Assembly: GCF_013488225.1 (NCBI RefSeq)
Contig: NZ_CP041241.1
Span: 1,674,001 to 1,738,000, forward strand
Direction: 5' to 3'
Length of the DNA: 64,000 nucleotides
DNA from: Sinorhizobium mexicanum
GTDB lineage: Bacteria; Pseudomonadota; Alphaproteobacteria; Rhizobiales; Rhizobiaceae
Under the pieces are notes generated by a model, which ran no database searches, had not been told where the DNA came from, and was given only the letters and a program-made list of their open reading frames with translations. Shown here in pieces: positions 53,716 through 62,518 of this stretch. The stretch's first letter is position 1. Each line of letters opens with the position of its first letter. The translations under genes were made by a program, and so were the position numbers.

Positions 53716-54237
53716 ATGACCGACGAACAAAGCGACTCCAGATCGGCAATGGACGGAGAGCTCGGCATTCTTGCCAGACGCAAGATCGAGGCGGGGATCA
53801 TCGCGCCGATCTATGAGGTCATGCGCGAGAAGATCGGTGAGGCGCTCGCCCAATCCATCATCGATACCGCGATCACCCGCGCTGCCATCGACGCCGGCAA
53901 GGCCTTTGCCGCAAAAACGCCCGGCGGAACCAGTCTGCGGACGTTTCAGGAGTTGCAGGATCTCTGGACCCAGGACGACGCGCTGACGATCGAGGTCGTC
54001 CGCGCGACGGACGAGGAGTTCCATTACAATGTGCTGCGCTGTCGCTACGCCGAGACCTATCGGGAAATGGGTCTCGGGCATATCGGGCATCTTCTGTCCT
54101 GTAACCGGGACGGCGTATTCTGCACGGGCTACGATCCGCGCATCAAGCTGGAGCGCACCCAGACGGTGATGCAGGGCGCATCCCATTGCGACTTCAAATA
54201 TCGCCTCAACAAGACCGCGGAACCGTCCTCCAAATAG
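53716..54237 (+). CDS. L-2-amino-thiazoline-4-carboxylate hydrolase family protein
   Basis: A 173-residue protein resembling the ATC hydrolase family, which opens a thiazoline ring on the route to cysteine. The family-like segments are the N-terminal ARRKIEAGIIAPIYEVMRE, the central YNVLRCRYAETYREMGL, and the C-terminal GHLLSCNRDGVFCTGY with two cysteines. No metal motif is obvious. It lies 40 bp behind the flavoprotein gene on the same strand, within what appears to be the sulfate-transport operon, which supports a sulfur role. The exact substrate is unproven. Confidence 0.8.
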   Translation: MTDEQSDSRSAMDGELGILARRKIEAGIIAPIYEVMREKIGEALAQSIIDTAITRAAIDAGKAFAAKTPGGTSLRTFQELQDLWTQDDALTIEVVRATDEEFHYNVLRCRYAETYREMGLGHIGHLLSCNRDGVFCTGYDPRIKLERTQTVMQGASHCDFKYRLNKTAEPSSK

Positions 54238-54250
54238 GCGTTGCGCAGAC

Positions 54251-54297
54251 CGGGATGCGCACGGAAAACCGCGCATATTTTCGTCATCCCGCTCTAG
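54251..54297. repeat. Short palindromic repeat, GGGATG-arm version (copy 3)
   Basis: CGGGATG at the left pairs with CATCCCG at the right around ACGGAAAACCGCGCATATTTTCGT, and CTCTAG closes the element. It lies between the converging ATC-hydrolase-like and RES toxin genes, and touches the toxin's stop codon region. Confidence 0.68.
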
Positions 54298-54785
54298 AGC
54301 CAGGAGGCCGGCGATTTCGGCAGCCTGCCTTCCGGATCTATGACCTCAAGGCGTGGCCCACCCGCGCCGTTCCAGCGCCAGAGCGCGACGCAGGTGCCGC
54401 CGGGCGACATGTAAGACGGGTAGATCACGCCATGAAACTCCCGGGCCGAGAGATCCGCCTGCACCTCGTGGGTTTGCGGCACCACGCCCCTGTCGAGGCC
54501 GTCTCGCCATTCGCATCGATGGATGGCATCCGTCAGGCCAAGCTCCGCAAGAACATTGGCGTCCGTGAGATCGGCAAGCAGCGCATCGTAAAGCTCGAGC
54601 CGCACGATCAGCGCCGGATGCTGCACGAAACCCTGATTGTATTCCGCCCAGGCCGTCGAAAGTTCGCGCGCGGCATAGATCGTCGGCATGCCCACCGGAT
54701 TCCATCTGCCGCCGAAGCGCGCCGCGCCTTCGCCGGAAAGCGGGACATGGGCCCACCGCGGCACGAAGGCGCGCCAGAGCGGCAT
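54294..54785 (-). CDS. RES-domain toxin
   Basis: A 163-residue RES-domain protein, named after its conserved Arg-Glu-Ser. It has SGEGAARFGGRWNPVGMPTIYAA near the N-terminus and a conserved glutamate in WAEYNQG, with GVIYPSYMSPGGTCVALW as the serine-bearing segment. Such toxins degrade or ADP-ribosylate NAD-linked targets and are neutralised by an Xre/DUF2384 partner, which is encoded just upstream. The start ATG 54785 is preferred; the open frame back to 54851 translates the palindromic repeat and is less likely to be coding. The gene is transcribed second in the operon. Confidence 0.88.
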   Translation of the reverse strand: MPLWRAFVPRWAHVPLSGEGAARFGGRWNPVGMPTIYAARELSTAWAEYNQGFVQHPALIVRLELYDALLADLTDANVLAELGLTDAIHRCEWRDGLDRGVVPQTHEVQADLSAREFHGVIYPSYMSPGGTCVALWRWNGAGGPRLEVIDPEGRLPKSPASWL

Positions 54786-54811
54786 CGGCTCGGCAGGCGG
54801 CTCTAAGTTGG

Positions 54812-54861
54812 AGCGGGATGCGGACGGAAAACCGCTCACACTTTTCCTCATCCCGCTCTAG
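54812..54861. repeat. Short palindromic repeat, GGGATG-arm version (copy 4) inside a toxin-antitoxin operon
   Basis: AGCGGGATG and CATCCCGCTCTAG flank the core CGGACGGAAAACCG...CACACTTTTCCT. It fills the gap between antitoxin and toxin genes and its right end supplies the antitoxin TAG stop codon on the minus strand. Confidence 0.7.
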
Positions 54862-55229
54862 GCGTAGACGCCGGCGCGAACAGCTTCCAGGTAAGCGAGA
54901 ACCTTGTCGGCCTTGCCTTCGCCGACGAGATCGAACGCCGTCTTTCCGGCCCAGCCGGGAATCGGCTGGTGCTTGAACCAGATGACGGCACGGGCCTCGT
55001 CACCCGCCATTTCGGAAGCCATGGCGAGGATGCGGACGACCTTGCTCAATGCGCTATCGACCTTGCGGGCACCCGTCTTGGCCGTCAGCGTGTTCCGCGC
55101 GACGCCAATCAGCTTGGCGAGTTCGGCAAGCGTTACGCCCAGACGGTCGGCGACGAGACGCGCCGACAGAAACGGGGAGTGATCCTCCCCGAAGCGGGCG
55201 GCGGGAATTTCCAGGTTGAGGGCGACCAT
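54858..55229 (-). CDS. Xre/DUF2384-type antitoxin
   Basis: A 123-residue protein with an N-terminal Xre-like helix-turn-helix (RLGVTLAELAKLIGVARNTL) and a C-terminal DUF2384 toxin-binding segment (AVIWFKHQPIPGWAGKTAFDLV). It pairs with the RES toxin encoded just downstream and probably represses the operon. ATG 55229 is chosen over the TTG at 55256, which would add nine residues. The stop codon lies in a palindromic repeat. Confidence 0.88.
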   Translation of the reverse strand: MVALNLEIPAARFGEDHSPFLSARLVADRLGVTLAELAKLIGVARNTLTAKTGARKVDSALSKVVRILAMASEMAGDEARAVIWFKHQPIPGWAGKTAFDLVGEGKADKVLAYLEAVRAGVYA

Positions 55230-55310
55230 GGCAAAACTCGATCTTGATTTGATCAATACACAGATAAAGTAAGCTCAATCCGCGATCATTTCAAGCGCAG
55301 CATTTGCTCA

Positions 55311-56093
55311 TTACTGCCAGGAGGGCGTCCGTCGATCGAAGAAAGCCGAGACTCCTTCCCGGGCTTCCTCCGTTTCCCAGGTGTCTGCAAGCTGCTCGAT
55401 CGTCGCCGCGATGACTGCATCCGTAATCGGCATGCCAAGCGATCGCGCCAGCCGTTTGGCCCGTCCGGCGGCTTGTGGCGCGGCGGCAAGATAGGGTGCG
55501 ATTTCCGCATCGACAGCGGCGTCCAGGCGTCCATCGTCGACCACGACCGTCGCAAGACCGGCGGCAAGCGCTTCTTCGGCACCGAAGATCCGTGCCGACA
55601 TGAACAGCGGCCGCGCCCTTCCCTCGCCGATCCTGGCAACGACATAGGGACTGATCGTCGCCGGGATCAGTCCAAGCCTCGCCTCCGTCAGGCCGAACTT
55701 TGCGCCCGCCGCCGCGACGACGGCGTCGCACACGCTCATCAGCCCGACACCACCACCAAAAGTGTTGCCATGCACCCGCGCGATCAGCGGCTTCGGCATC
55801 TCGTTCAGCGCCTTGAACATCATCGCCAGACGCGTCGCTTCGGCGATCCGCTCCTGCCGGTCCGCGTCAAACTGCTGGCGCATCCAATCGAGATCCGCGC
55901 CGGCACAAAAGCTCTTCCCCTCGCCGTCGAGAATGACGACACGGACCGCCTTGTCATCGCCAAGCCGGACCGCCGCATCAGTGAGTTCGCCGATCATCGC
56001 GGCGGAAAACGCGTTGTGCTTTTGTGGACGGGCCAGTGTCAGGCGGGCGATGCCCCGCTTGTCGACCGTGCACCGGATCGTTTGCTCAGTCAT
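55311..56093 (-). CDS. liuC: Enoyl-CoA hydratase family, probable 3-methylglutaconyl-CoA hydratase
   Basis: A 260-residue crotonase. The oxyanion hole residues are in FCAGADLDWM and NTFGGGVGLMSVCD; EARLGLIPATISPYVVARIG carries a catalytic acid region. In leucine breakdown this step hydrates 3-methylglutaconyl-CoA to HMG-CoA. The assignment to this reaction rests on the operon, since the gene overlaps the HMG-CoA lyase gene by 4 bp and is the last gene of the ivd-mccB-ridA-mccA-lyase run. Confidence 0.88.
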   Translation of the reverse strand: MTEQTIRCTVDKRGIARLTLARPQKHNAFSAAMIGELTDAAVRLGDDKAVRVVILDGEGKSFCAGADLDWMRQQFDADRQERIAEATRLAMMFKALNEMPKPLIARVHGNTFGGGVGLMSVCDAVVAAAGAKFGLTEARLGLIPATISPYVVARIGEGRARPLFMSARIFGAEEALAAGLATVVVDDGRLDAAVDAEIAPYLAAAPQAAGRAKRLARSLGMPITDAVIAATIEQLADTWETEEAREGVSAFFDRRTPSWQ

Positions 56094-56959
56094 GCAGCAC
56101 TCCTCAGGGATCGGGCGAAGGCCGCGGCGCGATCGAGCTTTTCGGCGTCAAGCCCGGTCGAAAATCCTTTCGTCTGCAGGAACGCATTCACCGCAAGCGT
56201 ATCGACGTTACCGGCGGCGCCCGGCGCGTAGGGGCAACCGCCGAGCCCTCCGGTCGAGGCGTCGAACACCCGCAGCCCCCGGTCGAGGCCGACAGCTATA
56301 TTTTCCAGCGCCCGGCCGGACGTGTCGTGGAAATGACCCGCAAGTTTTGTCGCGGGGATGTCGCCGAGCACCGTCGCCAGCATGGTATCAACGGCTTCCG
56401 GCGTGCCGCGCCCGATCGTGTCGCCGAGACTGATCTCGTAACAGCCGAGTTCGGAAAGAAGGCGTGCGACGCGGGCGGCGGCCTCCGGCGCGATCGGTCC
56501 CTCGTAAGGGCACTCGACGACACAGCTGACGTAGCCGCGCATCGGAATTCCATGGTGCCGGCTTGCCTCCGCGACAGGACGGAAGCGCTCGATGCTCTCG
56601 GCAATCGAGCAGTTGATGTTCTTCTGAGAGAAGCTTTCGGAGGCCGAGGCGAAAATCGCCACCTCGTCGGCGCTCGCGGCGCGGGCAGCCTCGAAGCCCC
56701 GGATGTTCGGCGTCAACGCCGCGTAGCGAATGCCCGGGCGCCGCGCGATGCCGGCCATCACCGCCGGGGCATCGGCCATCTGCGGCACCCATTTCGGGCT
56801 GACGAAGCTGGTCACCTCGATGCGCTCGAAACCGCAATCGGAGAGCAGGTCGACGAGCCGGATCTTGTCATCGGTATCGACAAGCCGGGATTCGTTCTGG
56901 AGGCCGTCGCGCGGCGCCATCTCGACGATCGTGACGTGCTCGCTTGCCGACGATGTCAC
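56090..56959 (-). CDS. mvaB: Hydroxymethylglutaryl-CoA lyase
   Basis: A 289-residue HMGL-like TIM barrel. VEMAPRDGLQNESRLV is the metal-binding N-terminal signature, and GGLGGCPYAPGAAGNVDT contains the catalytic cysteine. It cleaves HMG-CoA to acetoacetate and acetyl-CoA, the last dedicated step of leucine degradation. It overlaps mccA and the hydratase gene by 4 bp each. Confidence 0.95.
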   Translation of the reverse strand: MTSSASEHVTIVEMAPRDGLQNESRLVDTDDKIRLVDLLSDCGFERIEVTSFVSPKWVPQMADAPAVMAGIARRPGIRYAALTPNIRGFEAARAASADEVAIFASASESFSQKNINCSIAESIERFRPVAEASRHHGIPMRGYVSCVVECPYEGPIAPEAAARVARLLSELGCYEISLGDTIGRGTPEAVDTMLATVLGDIPATKLAGHFHDTSGRALENIAVGLDRGLRVFDASTGGLGGCPYAPGAAGNVDTLAVNAFLQTKGFSTGLDAEKLDRAAAFARSLRSAA

Positions 56960-58944
56960 TGTGCGGCCTCCTCACTGAGCGTTACGAGGACAGTACCCTC
57001 GCTGACCTGCGTGCCCTCGGCCACGTGCACGCTCGCGACCGTCCCCTCTCGCGAGGCCGAAAGCGTCAGCTCCATCTTCATCGCCTCCATCACCACCAGC
57101 GGCTGGCCCTTGGCAACGGCCTCGCCCGCGCCGACACGGACCATCTTGACGAGCCCCGGCATCGGTGCGACGAGCTCGTCGTCAGCAATTTCCCCGCCAT
57201 GTCCGCCGGCCAACCCATCCGGCAGGTGAAACACCAGGTTCCGGCCATCGAGAAACAATGTCAGCGTCTCGCCCTGCCGAAGGAAGCGAAGCGTTCGCCT
57301 CTGCCCGGCCACTTCCAGCCGCGCACCGTTTTCGAAGCGTTCGAGCACGAGTACCGGCAGGGTGCTCGTACCGGCACGAACGGCGAACTGATCGCGTCCG
57401 CGCGACGCGAGCGTGACGGCCGCGCGCCCGCTCGCGTGATCGATGGAAATCGTCCGATGGGCATCGCCCCAGATCTGCCAGTAGCCGAGCGAGGCCCAGG
57501 GATCGGCGGACGTCATCGGCTGGAGGACGCCCGTGGAGACAATTGCCGCCAGCGCCAATGCTTCGTCGTCCGGATCGTTCGGTGCCGCCAGCCGCTCGAC
57601 CGCTCGGTCGATAAGCCCCGTGTCCGGCCTGCCGGCGCGGAAATCCTGCTCGTCCGTCAGCTTGATGAGGAAATCGAGATTGGTAACCGTTCCGCCGATC
57701 CGGACTTCCTTCAGGGCCGCCTGCAGCCGCGCAAGCGCCGCCGAGCGTGTTCCGGCATGCACGATCAGCTTGGCGATCAGCGGATCGTAAAAGGGGGTTA
57801 TCGCGTCCCCCTGTGTCACGCCGGAGTCAATGCGCACGTTGCTGTCCGGAAAACTCAAGTGCGCCAGCCGCCCGGTCGCCGGCAGGAAGCCGCGGGTCGG
57901 ATCCTCGGCGTAGATGCGCGCCTCGAAGGACCAGCCGTCTATACCGATCTCGCCCTGCTTTTTCGGCAGCGGCTCGCCGTCTGCGACGCGCAGCTGCCAT
58001 TCGACAAGATCGATTCCGGTGACGGCCTCGGTCACCGGATGCTCTACCTGCAATCGCGTGTTCATCTCCATGAAATAGAACTGGTCCGGCCAGAGGCCAT
58101 TGGTCACGTCGGCGATGAACTCGACGGTGCCGGCGCCGACATAGCCGATCGCATGCGCCGCCCTGACGGCGGCGTCCCCCATGGCGCGGCGCACTTCCGC
58201 GGTCATGCCCGGCGCCGGCGCCTCCTCAATCACCTTCTGGTGCCGCCGCTGCAACGAGCAGTCGCGCTCGAAAAGATGAACGATGTTGCCATGCCGGTCT
58301 CCGAAAATCTGGACCTCGATGTGGCGAGGGCGGGTCAGATACTTCTCGATCAGAACGCCGGCGTCGCCGAAGGATCCTTGAGCTTCCCGCTGCGCGGCTT
58401 CCAGCGCCGAACCGAAATCCTCTCGTCGCTCGACGCGCCGCATGCCCTTTCCGCCGCCGCCGGCGCGCGCCTTGATCAGCAACGGATAGCCGATTTCCGC
58501 CGCCCTGGCCGCCAGGAACTCAGGATCCTGCTGTTCGCCGTGATAGCCCGGCACGACGGGCACACCGGACTGCTCCATCAGCGCCTTGGCCGCATCCTTG
58601 AGGCCCATCGCCCGGATCGCTTCCGGTGGCGGGCCCACGAAAACGATGCCGGCGGCCTCGACGGCTTCGGCAAAATCAGCGTTTTCGGACAGGAAGCCAT
58701 AGCCCGGATGGATGGCGTCAGCGCCCACGGCCCTCGCGGCTTCTATGACGCGGTCGATCGAAAGGTAGCTTTCGGCGGCGTTCGCGGGGCCGATCCGCAC
58801 CGCCTGGTCGGCGAGCGTCACATGAAGCGCGTCGCCGTCCGCATCCGAATAGACGGCAACGGTGCGGATGCCCAGCCGCCTGGCGGTGCGAATGATGCGG
58901 CAAGCGATCTCGCCGCGATTGGCAATCAGGAGTTTGGAAAACAT
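56956..58944 (-). CDS. mccA: Methylcrotonyl-CoA carboxylase alpha (biotin) subunit
   Basis: A 662-residue protein: biotin carboxylase N-domain (KLLIANRGEIACRIIRTARRLG), ATP-grasp core (KARAGGGGKGMRRV), C-terminal biotin-carboxylase domain and a biotinyl domain ending the protein (VMEAMKMEL, biotin on Lys623). It carboxylates biotin for transfer to methylcrotonyl-CoA by MccB. The length and the linker fit MccA rather than acetyl-CoA carboxylase, and the operon confirms it. It overlaps the lyase gene by 4 bp. Confidence 0.95.
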   Translation of the reverse strand: MFSKLLIANRGEIACRIIRTARRLGIRTVAVYSDADGDALHVTLADQAVRIGPANAAESYLSIDRVIEAARAVGADAIHPGYGFLSENADFAEAVEAAGIVFVGPPPEAIRAMGLKDAAKALMEQSGVPVVPGYHGEQQDPEFLAARAAEIGYPLLIKARAGGGGKGMRRVERREDFGSALEAAQREAQGSFGDAGVLIEKYLTRPRHIEVQIFGDRHGNIVHLFERDCSLQRRHQKVIEEAPAPGMTAEVRRAMGDAAVRAAHAIGYVGAGTVEFIADVTNGLWPDQFYFMEMNTRLQVEHPVTEAVTGIDLVEWQLRVADGEPLPKKQGEIGIDGWSFEARIYAEDPTRGFLPATGRLAHLSFPDSNVRIDSGVTQGDAITPFYDPLIAKLIVHAGTRSAALARLQAALKEVRIGGTVTNLDFLIKLTDEQDFRAGRPDTGLIDRAVERLAAPNDPDDEALALAAIVSTGVLQPMTSADPWASLGYWQIWGDAHRTISIDHASGRAAVTLASRGRDQFAVRAGTSTLPVLVLERFENGARLEVAGQRRTLRFLRQGETLTLFLDGRNLVFHLPDGLAGGHGGEIADDELVAPMPGLVKMVRVGAGEAVAKGQPLVVMEAMKMELTLSASREGTVASVHVAEGTQVSEGTVLVTLSEEAAQ

Positions 58945-58961
58945 GCCCCTCGGTTCCGCTT

Positions 58962-59345
58962 CTATTCTGCCGCCACCACTTCGACTTCCAGGAGCCAGCC
59001 GGAATCGAAGATCCCGGCAATCACCAGCGTCATCGCCGGTGCCAGCGCACCGAGATAGTCGCTGCGGATCTCACGGTTCGCAAGGGTGTGGTTCCTGTCG
59101 GCGAGGTAGGTCGTCACCTTGACGATGTTGGCCTTGGTCATGCCGGCAGCCTTGAGCTGGGCGTCGATATTCAGCCAGACCTGGCCTGCCTGCGCCTCAA
59201 AACCCTCAGGCAAGACGTCATCGGAGGTCATGGGTATCTGGCCGCTGACGAAGAGCAGTCGTTGAATATTCTCGATGCTGACGGCCTGCGAGTAGCCGCC
59301 ACGCGGCTGCGGTGCGTTGATCGCATTGATGTTGTCGCGTTTCAT
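58962..59345 (-). CDS. RidA/YjgF-family protein
   Basis: A 127-residue RidA-like protein (SQAVSIENIQRLLFVSGQIP near residue 20, VWLNIDAQLKAAGM, later VKVTTYLADRNH). RidA proteins deaminate reactive enamine or imine intermediates. The conserved RidA arginine (IRS-like) needs an alignment to judge; RSDYLGALAPAMTLV is the likely region. It is encoded between mccB and mccA in the leucine operon, suggesting a role tied to branched-chain amino-acid breakdown. Confidence 0.88.
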   Translation of the reverse strand: MKRDNINAINAPQPRGGYSQAVSIENIQRLLFVSGQIPMTSDDVLPEGFEAQAGQVWLNIDAQLKAAGMTKANIVKVTTYLADRNHTLANREIRSDYLGALAPAMTLVIAGIFDSGWLLEVEVVAAE

Positions 59346-59357
59346 GGCCCACCTCCC

Positions 59358-60965
59358 CTACATCCTGAACAATCCGAAACGTGTATCCGCGATCGGCGCG
59401 TTGAGCGCGGCCGACAGCGACAGTGCGAGCACGTCGCGGCTTTTTCGCGGATCGACGACGCCGTCGTCCCAAAGGCGTGCCGAGGCATAGAGCGGATGGC
59501 TTTGCCGCTCGAAAAGATCGAGCACCGGCTGGCGGAAGCGCGCCTCCTCCTCCTCGCTCCACGGCGTGCCGGCCCGTCTCAACGCTTCGCCGCGCACCGT
59601 CGAGAGAACGCCGGCAGCCTGTTCGCCACCCATCACGGAAATGCGGCTGTTCGGCCAGGTCCAAAGAAAGCGCGGTGAAAATGCACGCCCGCACATGCCG
59701 TAATTGCCGGCCCCGAAAGATCCGCCGACCAGCATGGTGACCTTGGGCACTTTTGCCGTGGCGACCGCCGTCACCAGCTTGGCGCCATGCTTGGCGATGC
59801 CTTCGGTTTCGTATTTGCGGCCGACCATGAAGCCCGTGATGTTCTGCAGGAAAACAAGCGGGATCTTGCGCTGGGCACAGAGCTCGACGAAATGGCTCCC
59901 CTTCAGCGCCGATTCCGAAAACAGCACGCCGTTATTCGCGACGATGCCGACCGGGATCCCATGAATATGGGCGAAGCCGCAGACGAGCGTGGTTCCGAAA
60001 CGGGCCTTGAATTCGTCGAAACGGGAACCGTCGACGATCCGGGCAATCACCTCGCGGATCTCATAGGGCGTTCTGAGGTCGGCCGGCACGATCCCGGCGA
60101 TCTCTTCTGGATCGTAGAGCGGCGGCTCCGGCGTACGAAGTTCCACCGACGAAGGTTTTTCGCGGTTCAAGGCTGATACGGCGCGCCGCGCCAGGGCCAG
60201 CGCATGCGCATCGTCACGCGCCAGATGATCGGCAACGCCCGACACCCGCGTGTGGACGTCGGCGCCGCCGAGATCCTCGGCCGAGACCACTTCGCCGGTC
60301 GCCGCCCGCACCAGCGGAGGGCCGGCCAGGAAGATCGTGCCCTGCCCCTCGACGATGATCGCCTCGTCGGACATGGCCGGCACATAGGCGCCGCCCGCCG
60401 TGCAGGATCCCATGACGACGGCGATCTGCGGGATGCCGGCAGCCGACATGTTGGCCTGGTTGTAGAAGATCCGGCCGAAATGCTCGCGATCTGGAAAAAC
60501 CTCGTCCTGGTTGGGCAGGTTGGCGCCCCCGGAATCGACCAGGTAGACGCAGGGGAGCCGGTTTTCGGCGGCAATTTCCTGTGCCCTCAGATGCTTCTTG
60601 ACTGTTATCGGGTAGTAGGTGCCGCCTTTGACGGTCGGATCGTTGCAGACGATCATGCATTCGCGCCCGGCAATCCGGCCAATTCCGGTAACCAGCCCGG
60701 CGCCCGGCGCGTCGCCATTGTACATGCCGTGCGCCGCGGTGGCGCCGACCTCCAGGAAGGGCGTGCCCGGATCGATCAGGGAAGCAACCCGGTCGCGCGG
60801 CAGCAGCTTCCCGCGGCTGACATGGCGCTCCCGCGCCGTTTCGCCGCCGCCGTTGACAGCCATCCGCACCGCTTCCTCGACTGTCGCGATGGCCTCCGTC
60901 ATCGCCGCACGGTTGCTCTTGTAGAGGTCCGAGGATGCCGAGATATGCGATCTCAAAATTGTCAT
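59358..60965 (-). CDS. mccB: Methylcrotonyl-CoA carboxylase beta (carboxyltransferase) subunit
   Basis: A 535-residue carboxyltransferase of the crotonase superfamily. Conserved segments are [48 protein letters not shown]-like [13 protein letters not shown] and [20 protein letters not shown]. It transfers carboxyl from MccA's biotin to 3-methylcrotonyl-CoA. The start at 60965 gives a family-like N-terminus; an in-frame codon at 60980 adds five residues. It is the second gene of the operon after ivd. Confidence 0.94.
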   Translation of the reverse strand: MTILRSHISASSDLYKSNRAAMTEAIATVEEAVRMAVNGGGETARERHVSRGKLLPRDRVASLIDPGTPFLEVGATAAHGMYNGDAPGAGLVTGIGRIAGRECMIVCNDPTVKGGTYYPITVKKHLRAQEIAAENRLPCVYLVDSGGANLPNQDEVFPDREHFGRIFYNQANMSAAGIPQIAVVMGSCTAGGAYVPAMSDEAIIVEGQGTIFLAGPPLVRAATGEVVSAEDLGGADVHTRVSGVADHLARDDAHALALARRAVSALNREKPSSVELRTPEPPLYDPEEIAGIVPADLRTPYEIREVIARIVDGSRFDEFKARFGTTLVCGFAHIHGIPVGIVANNGVLFSESALKGSHFVELCAQRKIPLVFLQNITGFMVGRKYETEGIAKHGAKLVTAVATAKVPKVTMLVGGSFGAGNYGMCGRAFSPRFLWTWPNSRISVMGGEQAAGVLSTVRGEALRRAGTPWSEEEEARFRQPVLDLFERQSHPLYASARLWDDGVVDPRKSRDVLALSLSAALNAPIADTRFGLFRM

Positions 60966-61023
60966 GAAGCCCCCAGGCACGGGATTTGACCAAGATGCGC
61001 GAAGAACGGCAGCCGCCGTTCGT

Positions 61024-62187
61024 CTATTTTGTTTCCGCGAACAGTTCGCGCCCGATCAGGATCCGGCGGATCTCGCTCGTGCCGGCGCCGATCTCGTAGA
61101 GCTTGGCGTCACGCAGCAGGCGGCCGGCCGGATAGTCGTTGGTGTAGCCGTTGCCGCCGAGCGCCTGGATTGCCTCGAGCGCCAATGCGGTCGCCTTTTC
61201 GGCCGCATAGAGAATGCAGCCGGCGGCGTCCTTGCGCGCGGTTTCGCCCCGGTCGCAGGCAGCCGCCACCGCATAGACATAGGCGCGCGCCGCATTCATC
61301 GTCACATACATGTCGGCAAGCTTTCCCTGCATCAACTGGAACTCGCCGATCGGCTGGCCGAACTGCTTGCGCTCATGGAGATAGGGGACGACGACATCGA
61401 GGCAAGCCGCCATGATGCCGAGCGGCCCGGCCGAGAGCACGACGCGCTCGTAGTCGAGGCCGGACATCAGCACGTTGACACCGCGACCGTCCGCGCCGAG
61501 CACATTTTCTTCCGGCACCTCACAGTCTCTGAAAATGAGTTCGCAGGTGTTGGAGCCGCGCATGCCGAGCTTGTCGAGCTTCTGGCCGGTCGAGAAGCCG
61601 GCGAAACCCTTTTCGACGAGGAAGGCGGTGATGCCACGCGGGCCGGCAGCCGGATCGGTCTTGGCATAGACCACCAGCACGTCGGCGTCCGGACCATTGG
61701 TGATCCACATCTTGTTGCCGTTCAGCACGTAGCGGTCGCCACGCTTGTCAGCCCTCAGCGTCATCGAGACCACGTCTGAGCCCGCACCCGGTTCGGACAT
61801 GGCGAGCGCGCCGACATGTTCGCCGGAAATCAGCGTCGGCAGATACTTGGCCTTTTGTGCGGGGCTGCCGTTGCGGTTGATCTGGTTGACGCAGAGGTTG
61901 GAATGGGCACCGTAGCTTAGGCCCACCGAGGCGGAGGCGCGGCTGATTTCCTCCATCGCGATGCAATGGGCGAGGTATCCCATGCCGGCGCCGCCATAGG
62001 CCTCGTCGGCGGTGATGCCGAGCACGCCGAGCTCTCCCATCTCCCGCCAGAGGGGCGCGGGAAAGGCATTGCTCCGGTCCGTCTCTTCCGCAAGCGGCGC
62101 GATCCGCTCGCTCGCAAACCGGCGAAGGCTGTCGCGCAACGCGTCGATGTCATCGCCAAGGGCGAAACTCAGTCCACCATGATACAT
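61024..62187 (-). CDS. ivd: Isovaleryl-CoA dehydrogenase
   Basis: A 387-residue acyl-CoA dehydrogenase. [18 protein letters not shown] is the FAD/substrate signature, and [17 protein letters not shown] places a glutamate where isovaleryl-CoA dehydrogenases have their catalytic base. The C-terminal [20 protein letters not shown] is typical. It makes 3-methylcrotonyl-CoA, the substrate of MccAB. ATG 62187 has a strong GGAGGAG site; the longer frame to 62271 has no support. It opens the leucine degradation operon. Confidence 0.95.
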   Translation of the reverse strand: MYHGGLSFALGDDIDALRDSLRRFASERIAPLAEETDRSNAFPAPLWREMGELGVLGITADEAYGGAGMGYLAHCIAMEEISRASASVGLSYGAHSNLCVNQINRNGSPAQKAKYLPTLISGEHVGALAMSEPGAGSDVVSMTLRADKRGDRYVLNGNKMWITNGPDADVLVVYAKTDPAAGPRGITAFLVEKGFAGFSTGQKLDKLGMRGSNTCELIFRDCEVPEENVLGADGRGVNVLMSGLDYERVVLSAGPLGIMAACLDVVVPYLHERKQFGQPIGEFQLMQGKLADMYVTMNAARAYVYAVAAACDRGETARKDAAGCILYAAEKATALALEAIQALGGNGYTNDYPAGRLLRDAKLYEIGAGTSEIRRILIGRELFAETK

Positions 62188-62518
62188 GTCTTTTTCTCCT
62201 CCGCATGTCCCCGGCAGCGATCTCCTCATCGCCGGCAGAAACAGGCCTCGCGGGCATCCTCCTCGATGCACGGTCGCTGACAGCGCCGCGCGTCTATCCT
62301 GACGCGCAAAGGTCGCATTAGTTCACCGCATCGTAACGCCGCACGGCCCTTGTCGCGAACGATAACATCGCGCTTGGCTAATTTCCTTCCAAAGAGCCGG
62401 GCGGCGCAGCACGATTTGGAAAGGGGAAGGCTCACATGCGGCAGATCGATGCTTCGCGCTTGGCGTGCCCTCGTTCAATCGGCAACCGCGATTCGAGACG
62501 GTCGATGAGCGCGTGCGG
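62188..62518. other. Intergenic region before the leucine operon
   Basis: The 331-bp gap between gluconokinase (convergent end) and ivd must hold the promoter for the minus-strand leucine operon. The RIME-like half element at 62279-62320 lies in it. No other gene is supported; short frames on the plus strand have no family likeness. Confidence 0.5.
62279..62320. repeat. RIME-like half element (copy E)
   Basis: ACAGCGCCGCGCGTCT ... GACGCGCAAAGGTCGC matches the first half of copies A and B, but the last bases (CGCATTAG) no longer pair with the start, so this copy looks degenerate. It lies about 92 bp upstream of the ivd start codon. Confidence 0.65.

Noticed and set aside
52185..53801. A 538-codon minus-strand open frame
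   Set aside because: Antisense to the FAD-linked oxidase, whose FAD motifs are intact on the plus strand.
62361..62368. GATAACAT resembling half of a GntR gluconate operator
   Set aside because: Only one half-site matches, and it lies behind the gluconokinase end rather than in front of its start; no GntR gene is nearby.
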